DNA from: Aedes albopictus
Taxonomy: Eukaryota; Arthropoda; Insecta; Diptera; Culicidae
Assembly: GCF_035046485.1 (NCBI RefSeq)
Contig: NC_085136.1
Location: forward strand, 76,401,734-76,465,733
DNA: 64,000 bases
Direction of reading: 5' to 3'
Shown here: one piece after another, positions 57,001-64,000 of the stretch
How the letters are laid out: the number at the start of each line of letters is the position of its first letter
Numbering within the stretch: the stretch's first letter is position 1
Notes under the pieces: model-generated
Database searches by the model: none
Told to the model about the DNA's origin: nothing
Seen by the model: the letters and a program-made list of their open reading frames with translations, nothing else
Position numbers and translations under genes: made by a program

Positions 57001-59483
57001 AACTTGTCACCCATTTTAAGATTCCAAGATGTATGACCTTGAAAAATGCATTGTTTTATGAGTTGCATATGTTCGGAGATGCTTCGGAAAATGCTTTTGC
57101 TGCCGTTGTGTATCTGAGAAGTGTTACTGCAAATGGCACTGATGTGAATATAGTGTCAGCAAAGGCAAGAGTTTCACCGAATAAAATGTTATCCATACCA
57201 CGTTTAGAGTTGCAAGCAGCAATATTAGGGATAAGATTGTTGAATACCGTAAAGAAAGAATTAAGAATTTCGATTTCAAAATGCGTCATGTGGTCAGACA
57301 GTCAAACTGTCCTAGCCTGGATTAATAGTCAGCATAGGCGGTATAAGCAATTCGTAGCTCATCGAGTTGCTGAAATCTTAGAAACAACTTCAATGGATCA
57401 ATGGAGATATATAAAATCATCATTAAACCCTGCTGATGAAGGTACAAAAATTAAAAAGGGAGCATCATTATGGCTCAATGGACCATCGTTTTTAAGAAAA
57501 TCAGAAAGTTATTGGCCAAACTGGACAGTAAGTATGGAAACTGATGAAGAGCTGAGAAACTATGTAAACATTCATCAAAGAATACATCCTTACTCTTTTA
57601 TTCAGGACGATTATTTTTCGGACTGGTGGCGTTTGGTTAAGCGAACTCTAATAATAAAAAAGTTTACCGATTGGATTAAAAATAAAACAGATTTTGATCG
57701 TAGCACTAATTATGATGATGTAAAATGGGTTGAAAACGCGATATTCAAAAAAGCTCAATGGGATTGTTTCGCAGAGGAAGTAACATTACTGAAAGAAGGT
57801 AAAGAAATTGAAAAATCCAGCAACTTACGAAAATTGAGTCCAATGCTTGATAATCATGGAGTACTCAGAGCAAGAGGAAGATTGGAACACGCAAGAAGCA
57901 TACCCGAATCAGCAAGAAAGCCAATTATATTACCATATGAACATAATATTTCTTTTTTAATTGTAAAGACATATCATGAACGGTATTTGCATCAGAATGA
58001 CAATGTCGTGATTGCAGCTATTCTTCAAAAGTTTTGGATTATTAAACAAAGGTCACTTTTGAAAAAGGTCAAGAAATATTGCCAAGAATGCATTATTGTT
58101 AACGCAAAACCAGTACCACCCATGATGGCACCCTTACCAGATTATCGGACCGAATCTTTCTTGTATCCATTTACGCATACTGGAGTGGATTACTTTGGTC
58201 CATTTGAAGTTGCAGTAAAACGATCAAGAGAAAAACGTTGGGGTGTGATTTTTACATGTATGTCTAGTAGAGCAGTTCACATCGAAATGGCTGAGAAATT
58301 AGATACAGATTCTTTTATTGTCTGTTTGCGTAATTTTCAAAACAGAAGAGGAAAAATTAAGCACCTTTACAGCGATAATGGCACCAACTTTGTTGGAGCT
58401 GACAATGAATTAAAAGAACTAATTGTGAATATTGATAAAAGAATGAGAAACGGTGATGCGGCAGCATTAGCCTTAAAATGGACATTCAATCCTCCCGCGG
58501 CATCCCATTTCGGCGGAGTATGGGAGAGGCTTATTAAAATCATAAAGTTATCGCTATATAAAATGCTGAAGCAGTATGGTAGTCGTTTACCACGACCAGC
58601 AATTTTAAGATCTGCTCTGATCCAAGTAGAATTTATTCTAAACTCTCGTCCATTAACACACATACCAGTAGAAGATATCGACGACGAAATAATGACACCA
58701 TTTCATATTCTAATTGGTCGTGCTGGAGAATATGTACCACCTTATGATCCAACTGCAATTCACTTAGAAAAACATCATTGGAAAAAGGTTCAAAACTATG
58801 GGAAATATTTTTGGGATCGGTGGACGAAAGAGTACCTTCCATTATTGTTGAAACGAAATAAATGGACTAATCAAATTGAACCTATTAAAGTTGACGATAT
58901 TGTTGTAATAACTGATGATAAGGCACCTCCTGGAACATGGTTGAAAGGTCGAGTAATCAGTGTTAGAATGGCTAAAGATGGACAAGTAAGATCTGCTGAA
59001 ATTAAAACATCTAAAGGTATTTATGAAAGACCAGCCGTCAAAGTGGCAGTTTTAGATGTTCGGAAAATTCAAAAGCCAAAGCCATCTTTAGAAACAAATG
59101 ATGATTTATTTCAACAAACTCAAAACTTTCAAGGAAGTCATGACACAATTCCACTTTCAGAACCGAAGAAACTAGATTCACCAGATTTAATCCCGAATCA
59201 AGATGATCATGAAGAAATGTGCAATCTACGTTCGAATAAAACCATAAGAACAAAAAATCCTAGTAACTTCATATCGTTTATGTTGCTTGTATACATGTTT
59301 ACATTAATCTTTGGTTTCGAAACTAGAGGATTGATAGCATTTGATTGTGCCAACCCAGAGGTAAACAAAATGGAAAATAATAGATGTTCAGAAGAGAATC
59401 AACAACCAAACAATGAAACAGAAGAAACAGAAATGAACCTGTATAGAGGAAATGTGTATCCAAAATTCAACACAAATGTCTAG
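54030..59483 (+). CDS. BEL/Pao Gag-Pol polyprotein with N-terminal PHD finger
   Basis: The 1817-residue open frame has no internal stop. It starts with a C4HC3 PHD-type finger (Cys18, 21, 33, 36, His41, Cys44, 59, 62), followed by a Gag-like region (about 110-300) and a CCHC knuckle (Cys338, 341, His346, Cys351). The protease motif is DPGSS at Asp424. Reverse transcriptase has Asp758 and YVDD at 835-838. RNase H has Asp1017, Glu1060 and Asp1090. The integrase has a zinc site (His1316, His1321, Cys1351, Cys1354) and catalytic Asp1387, Asp1449 and Glu1499. A BEL-type C-terminal domain follows (about 1610-1690), then a hydrophobic segment at about 1746-1766. The protein would make the capsid and copy and integrate the element. 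It appears intact. Confidence 0.95.
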   Translation: MAKSKAMFQFVENKNGNCRLCKEADTKDNMVSCDDCDRWFHLSCVHLKHTPSQEERFLCAKCEYLEIERATLLDVKVKFDLANQLNESLKIQQDVANRRQSEGSLNATRQALIKLPKFSGEAREWPKFKSIFKDTSAEGRFTNLENLSRLEEALYGQAAKSVSNLMIGAANVPRIMQRLEEIYGRPEAIYQQLLNELIKTLNQPKLHTIDIANALDDLVVTMETLAKPEFLHDYRLITDIVSKLPFSMQITWTEALQRNVSQPTLHDLNKWLQTHATTLRRLAPPTRKEQKPRINIHNNPSKMQCNICKHEHQTFKCNILKNLNVEQRQQRIQQLKLCFSCLNKGHGSKFCRSKRECKIDGCKGMHNRLLHKAAVEKPKENQNLEKDKTNNNHHGSRKSTVYYQIVPVTLQNGNLSLETFAFLDPGSSLSLLDQSVADKLGLHGRSEPLELTWTQNVSKESPSRRVQLWIRGHGGKTYSMKDVRTIEDIELPTQTLDIKHMKKEFTYLADVPVQGYVNAKPTILIGMEHAHLLLTTDRRISDENSPMAARTKLGWLIFGKVYRGEPSYSFCIREHESTDLRAIFENYCSTENFGVNVVNKLPKSAEVERAESIIKNTIKYENGHYSIGLLWKTESMSFPPSFNNAFKRLEILEKTLARKPELRKWAIESFEGFVKKGYARKLSPRELLQEHPNTYYLPHFIVTNKNKVPPKSRIVFDAAAAVEGVSFNSALLSGPDTVKSLFGVLLRFREFKIAVTGDIQEMFQQIKIVMEDQPAQRYLWRQCEADRDPSVYVMESMIFGSTCSPACAQAVKNYNAQLFKDDFPKASEASENNFYVDDYLDSFDEIKEASEVVQGVINIQQYAGFHLRNFITNSQQLANVIPSERLHVSEIKWFENKEIPTDKVLGIYWNTTTDLIEFQLKLDRLEFTRLITKRETLSFVMSIYDPLGLISNFTIHGRILLQKWHKESSDWDSQLPDSLSNFWNSWIDMLKLVTHFKIPRCMTLKNALFYELHMFGDASENAFAAVVYLRSVTANGTDVNIVSAKARVSPNKMLSIPRLELQAAILGIRLLNTVKKELRISISKCVMWSDSQTVLAWINSQHRRYKQFVAHRVAEILETTSMDQWRYIKSSLNPADEGTKIKKGASLWLNGPSFLRKSESYWPNWTVSMETDEELRNYVNIHQRIHPYSFIQDDYFSDWWRLVKRTLIIKKFTDWIKNKTDFDRSTNYDDVKWVENAIFKKAQWDCFAEEVTLLKEGKEIEKSSNLRKLSPMLDNHGVLRARGRLEHARSIPESARKPIILPYEHNISFLIVKTYHERYLHQNDNVVIAAILQKFWIIKQRSLLKKVKKYCQECIIVNAKPVPPMMAPLPDYRTESFLYPFTHTGVDYFGPFEVAVKRSREKRWGVIFTCMSSRAVHIEMAEKLDTDSFIVCLRNFQNRRGKIKHLYSDNGTNFVGADNELKELIVNIDKRMRNGDAAALALKWTFNPPAASHFGGVWERLIKIIKLSLYKMLKQYGSRLPRPAILRSALIQVEFILNSRPLTHIPVEDIDDEIMTPFHILIGRAGEYVPPYDPTAIHLEKHHWKKVQNYGKYFWDRWTKEYLPLLLKRNKWTNQIEPIKVDDIVVITDDKAPPGTWLKGRVISVRMAKDGQVRSAEIKTSKGIYERPAVKVAVLDVRKIQKPKPSLETNDDLFQQTQNFQGSHDTIPLSEPKKLDSPDLIPNQDDHEEMCNLRSNKTIRTKNPSNFISFMLLVYMFTLIFGFETRGLIAFDCANPEVNKMENNRCSEENQQPNNETEETEMNLYRGNVYPKFNTNV

Positions 59484-59585
59484 TCCTAAGTAAAAAGACA
59501 ATATTAATATCATTTCATATAATAAGTAATAAATCGCTTATCGACAATTATTATTGTAAATCTAGTAGATTTACGGGGTCCGGAA

Positions 59586-59984
59586 TGTAACGAACGCGAA
59601 TCAATCAATTTGCATTTCAAACTCAAGTTGTCATTTTCCTTAAGTTATACAGCGCACCGCATGGCATATTGTTAGTTGCAATATGCGCATAGTTGATAAT
59701 TCTCTGCTACCCAAGACAATTACGTCATAAACTAATCTTCTACGAAGGACCAAGAAAGAGACCCATAAATTGTAATGAAAATAGTGACGCACCGATAGTG
59801 GCGGCGATAACAAAGTAGAGATAATAAGAAAGGGACCCAAAAGATAATGAGTCAAATCAGGTAGAATGTATTGTACATTCATTCATATATATAAGGCTTA
59901 GCATTAGTAATAAAGTTAGTTCTAGACCACAGTTCTACAGTGTATGTTTTCTACATCCGAAAACCGTAAAGCTCCGGTGTCACA
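59586..59984 (+). repeat. Right LTR of the BEL/Pao element
   Basis: 399 bases that I read as identical to 53125-53523. The preceding ACGGGGTCCGGAA is a weak polypurine-like tract for plus-strand priming. The AATAAA at 59909-59914 probably ends the transcript. Confidence 0.93.
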
Positions 59985-59989
59985 CATTC

Positions 59990-61931
59990 TAAGTGAACAC
60001 ATCCTCTGGATAATGAATCAATGCCGATGGATGTGCCATGCCGTCTTCGTTTTGGGGTTTGCTCGGATTACTCCAGCGAACCGCCTACTTCTCTATCTCA
60101 CGCGCCATTTTTTGCCATTGTGATGGGTGACATCATGGCTTGCTCCGTTCGGCTCGAAACCAAAACAAACGCATGACAGCGACGACAGGTGTGGATGCGC
60201 GGAGAGGTACAAAAGACAAGAAACGTGATGCACTTTTTGGTGTGCGGTTTGGTCATTCGTTTGCTAATAACCGACGAGTAGGGGAGATGTAATTTGGTTT
60301 GCGTTTTTTTTATTTATTTCATGACACCGCCTCTCGCCGACTGTAGATGGCGTCATCTGCGGTGCGGAGAAGGAGGACGATGTGCGGTGTACAATCTTTG
60401 ACATTGTCACCACCGCCCCGCCAGCGCGGTGACAGTTGCTTGTTTGACCACTTTACGAGTGGATGATGCCATAAAAGTGTGTTTGCGAAATTTGCGACCC
60501 CAATCATTTGCGAGTTTTAAGGTTTGAGTTTGGAGTCACCACAGTGCGAAATCCAGTTTCTGGCGGCCATGTCATGAATGACTTTATGGATGAGCGATCA
60601 GACATAGGAGATTGCGCACCTTAGTCATCGGTGGTAATCTTATCTCCTTTTTTGTCATTTGCTCGAGTGTACTGGAACTACAGTTGACGTTTGATAGGTG
60701 CAACAAGTTTGCACTAATCACATCATCATCTGTCAAAAATGAGTCAAACTTTTGGTTAAGCTCAATGACTTTTGCACAGAAAACTGCTCTTTTGAATGAA
60801 TTTGACATGCACTGACAGATCTTCATCTGTCATCTGTCAGTAGTTGTCAAATTAAACTGATTAGGTTGCAGTTAGCGCATGTTGACTGCCAGCAGGAGAA
60901 GCCGCGCAACAGCGCGGCGAAAGCGCTTTGACCGCTTATCAGTTCAAATCGATCAAATTTCAATAGACCAGCAGACTCGCCCACCCCACCCAGTTCATGG
61001 GTTGCACCAGGTCGCGCGCGCGTAGCCCGCGGTTTGCACCACCCCACCGTTTGTTTAGACAACCAGCTGCTGATAAACCTCCTTCACCCCCACGGGACTG
61101 GAAATCAATCGAAGCAAGCGTGTTGAACCGCTGGACGTTGGCAACTGCAGAAGGCAGTATCGTTCGTCGCTCCGGTGATTGCACGAGGATGGAAAAGCAG
61201 GCGGTGATTTCTAGTTACCGCCGCCGCCACAGACTATGATGGAGACAAAACAGAAAAAAGGGGATCGAATTGCTTTAAATGGATGACTGACTAGCTGGTC
61301 AAAAAACAGACTGTTGTCGTTGTTGTTGTTGGATATTCGATACTCATCACGCATACGTGCACCCTGGTTTGGTTGTTGACGATGACCGCGATCAATGAAC
61401 GAAACTTGGTAACGTGCGTAGAGACCGTAGAGACTAACCTACAGAAAGAAGGACGCCAGCCACAAATGGATTGAATAGGGCTGGGAATGGCTTGGGTTAA
61501 AATTACGCAAAAGAAGTTGTTTATGGGAAACTCTTACGCACGAAGCGGTGTTATGGTTCGCTTTAATGAGCTAGGCACCCAGCAGCAACAGATAAGGATG
61601 GATAACAGTAAATTAAAAGTGTATTTATTGAGTGGAAAATTTTAATTTTAGATCGCAGGGCAGCACTGTTCAAAACACTTGACTTATGTCTGTTTTCATT
61701 CTTCTCGTTTCAGGTATGTAAACAACAATATGTATGAATAGAGGTAATCCAGTCGAACGAATACGAGTGCTAGGATAGCTGTAGGTATTTATCTATAGGA
61801 GATCTGTAAAAGGGATCTGCTTGAGTCAATCCTTATGTTTGTTACACTCTGAGTTTTCTCGGAGGATTCTTCGGAGGGCATATAGTTTGTCGTTACTGGC
61901 CCTTAAGAGCTACGAAGTTCATTTAGAACGG
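59990..61931. other. Non-repeat sequence, partly GC-rich
   Basis: No transposon ends or gene domains are recognised. A short (TTG)n microsatellite lies near 61315-61332, and GC-rich patches lie at 60340-60440 and 60990-61230. Open frames of up to 80 codons overlap on both strands without recognisable domains. TGTCA-rich words cluster at 60735-60850. Confidence 0.4.
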
Positions 61932-62039
61932 AATTATTCACCGATAGACCGAATTCACTAGGTCCGAGAGTTTTGACACTAGAGCGGGGCTGTTTCCAAT
62001 CAGAGTAGTCCAATTCTGATTGGAAACACCCCTTCTCTA
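61932..62039. mobile_element. Palindromic MITE, ATGGACTTATCCAC family (copy 4, partial)
   Basis: It keeps most of the left arm (CACTAGGTCCGAGAGTTTTG and CACTAGAGCGGGG) and the centre. It loses the outer right arm where copy 5 begins. Confidence 0.75.
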
Positions 62040-62204
62040 ATGGACTTATCCACCGATGAACCGAATTCATCGCGGTCCGAGAATTTTGACACTAGAGTGG
62101 GGTCGTTTCCAATCAGAATCATTCAATTCTGATTGGAACGACCCCGCTCTAGTGTCAAAATTCTCGGACCGCGATGAATTTGGTTCATCGGTGGATAAGT
62201 CCAT
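62040..62204. mobile_element. Palindromic MITE, ATGGACTTATCCAC family (copy 5)
   Basis: Full-length, with near-perfect arms ending ATGGACTTATCC and GGATAAGTCCAT. The open frame at 62056-62262 is palindrome translation. Confidence 0.88.
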
Positions 62205-62242
62205 GGCAACATTCTCGGGCGGAGTGAATTCTGCTCAAGTCT

Positions 62243-62416
62243 ATGCACTTATCCACAGATGAACCGAATTCATCGCGGTCTGAGAATTTTGACACTACAG
62301 CGGGGCCATCGTTAAATTCTGATTAGAAATCGTACAATTCTGATTGGAAACGCTCCCGCTCTGGTGTCAAAATTTCCGGACCGCGATGAATTCGGTTCAT
62401 CGGTGGATAAGTCCAT
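62243..62416. mobile_element. Palindromic MITE, ATGGACTTATCCAC family (copy 6)
   Basis: Full-length but more diverged. The left tip reads ATGCACTTATCCACAGATGA and the centre is longer, with a duplicated AATTCTGATT motif. Confidence 0.82.
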
Positions 62417-63006
62417 GCACTCAACAGTTTTAATCACCGCTCAAGAAACAATTGTTTGCTATTTTTGAACGAGTGAATTGTCATAGTTGATGATAAATAA
62501 GTATTTATAAGATTCCATAATTCCAAAGTGCTATTAAACCGATTTCAATATCTAATGGCTGAGCTTTAAGGATCGATTTCGGCGGCTTTATCTGAAGCTG
62601 AAACCGCTTGCCTCACCAACACTGAAATCAAATTTCATCTTATCGCACCTCGTTTTGTCAGAGACTGTCAGAGCTTATTCACCGTCCGTCTGTCGGTTAT
62701 CGCTCGCTGCCAACCTAACCTCAATTCCGATCGCGCACATCTCGATAAGCATCAACCACTCCCACCGTAAATACCGGTAGCAGCGAGCGACACATTCCTA
62801 ATCGCATTTACCGCAATCTGAGTCACAGTCACAGTCAACTGATGAGACTTGTCTAGTCTCTCGTCTAGTGTGAAAGTCTTATACCGCAACACTGTTAATC
62901 AAATTATCGAGTTGATGGTTCTCTAGTTCACAGACAGAAGACAGTGGCAATGACCAACGTCTGGGCAACGTACGGTTCGGGTACAGTCATTGCACAATAG
63001 ACGAAT
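62417..63006. other. Unrecognised sequence
   Basis: Nothing recognisable was found between MITE copies 6 and 7. No domain-bearing frame. Confidence 0.4.
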
Positions 63007-63170
63007 GCACCGATGAACTGAATTCATCGCGGTCCGAGAGTTTTGACACTACAGCGGGGTCGTTCCCAATCAGAATTGTTCAATTCCGATTGGAAATCTT
63101 TCACTTCTGATTGGAAGCGACCCCGCTCTAGTGTCAAAATTCTCGGACCGCGATGAATTCAGTACATCGC
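63007..63170. mobile_element. Palindromic MITE, ATGGACTTATCCAC family (copy 7, end-trimmed)
   Basis: The arms start at CACCGATGAACTGAATTCA and end at its mirror near 63167. The outer ATGGACTTATC tips are missing or decayed on both sides. Confidence 0.8.
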
Positions 63171-64000
63171 ACGGTGTGTTGAAACAGGATTATTATCGCA
63201 CTTTCATGAACCTAAAATATTTTTTCGTTATAAGTTAGCCTTAGCTGTATATATTAAGATTCTGGAGGTTAAAAAATCTTTCATCGGGGAAAATTAAAAT
63301 AAATTCGATTTTAGTAGTTTACCACTTTTCCCATATGATATGGTATTACGCAAATCTGATGAACCTAAACTCCGCTAGAAAAAAACCCCTTTCTATTGAT
63401 AAATTTGAAACCATTTAGACAGAAACGAATGTAAAAGTCTTGACAACGAGTTTAAATTTGTTTGGCGTTCGTTTCATGTGTCCAGCCCACTACAGTCTGC
63501 CGAGAGTCATCATAAAAGTCTTCATTTCTTCCATTTAATGGAGGTAAACAAATACTTCCCATTAGTGTGACTCATACCATTTGCAGCCCATACCTTTCAT
63601 GTGCTAATTTGCCTGAAATGGCGGGTATTTGTTGCACATACTTTGCATGTCAAACCACATCCACATGGATATTTGCCAAAAAGTATTAGTCGACTATACT
63701 GAGCGTGCATGACTCATTTGTAAATGTTCTGCCTCTGAACTGTCGAGGGCTTTTGTCCATACAAAATCTTAAAATTTTCAAAAACCTTTTTTCCTTATTA
63801 CTTCTAAAATGATACCTTCAGGGTTGAGTGGGCTGTTGAGTCTCAAATAACAAAAAGTTGACGTAAAATACAAAAGATTGGCGTTGTCATATTATGCTAA
63901 TGCATTCAAAAATGATTATTCAACATTTGGTTTAAAATAAGGCACACTGGGCCAAGTTAAAACGGGTGGGGTAAGAAGAAACACCGGGTTAACGTGATAT
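63171..64000. other. Unrecognised sequence to window end
   Basis: I recognise no gene or element in this stretch. Confidence 0.4.

Larger units (their letters stand above)
53125..59984 (+). mobile_element. Complete BEL/Pao LTR retrotransposon
   Basis: A 6.86-kb element with 399-bp LTRs (TGTAAC...GTCACA) and a 5-base target duplication, CATTC, at 53120-53124 and 59985-59989. One long Gag-Pol frame lies between a 506-bp leader and a 102-bp 3' noncoding tail. The domain order protease, reverse transcriptase, RNase H, integrase, with a BEL-type C-terminal domain, assigns it to BEL/Pao. The LTRs read as identical, which argues for recent insertion. Confidence 0.95.

Overview
The window looks like gene-poor, transposon-rich nuclear DNA of a culicine mosquito, most likely Aedes. 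This is judged from the element types (a BEL/Pao LTR element, a non-LTR element with endonuclease, reverse transcriptase and RNase H, many TA-flanked MITEs, a tRNA-headed SINE) and from the abundance of degenerate GGAATTCC repeats. No host protein-coding gene could be supported. The only convincing coding regions belong to two retrotransposons. One 500-N assembly gap lies at 48696-49195.

Layout. 1-15900: degenerate GGAATTCC-type repeat that switches strand in blocks, interrupted by MITEs, a 2.2-kb pure TTTATTTG octamer array (6598-8760) and a 140-bp tandem repeat carrying a TAGGTGGCGC core (11670-12560). 15923-23412: a four-component nested transposon stack. An outer long-inverted-repeat element received a 347-bp MITE, a 223-bp fold-back MITE and a Tc1/mariner-type MITE, and the last was split by a 4.1-kb non-LTR retrotransposon. 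Because the outer element has two homologous arms, one arm supplies the empty site for each MITE insertion in the other. 23416-25616: a second degenerate repeat type (GTTTCAGG) that also switches strand. 25740-34620: more GGAATTCC-type repeat with MITEs and two short islands of other sequence. 35134-38714: three TA-flanked elements of 0.9-1.3 kb side by side. 38715-40500: relatively GC-rich sequence without recognised repeats. 40507-45106: small MITEs, a SINE, and a large degraded element holding a satellite of about 152 bp per unit. 45107-52436: unrecognised sequence, small MITEs and the gap. 52437-63170: two clusters of one palindromic MITE family, on either side of a complete BEL/Pao element (53125-59984).

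The BEL/Pao element looks young: its 399-bp LTRs read as identical, it has a 5-bp target duplication, and its 1817-residue Gag-Pol frame is uninterrupted. That polyprotein begins with a PHD-type zinc finger and ends with a hydrophobic segment. The non-LTR element has target duplications and a poly(A) tail. Its reading frame is split by one in-frame stop, and no ORF1 is visible.

All boundaries come from reading the sequence by eye. Family names rest on motifs and target-site duplications, not on database searches.
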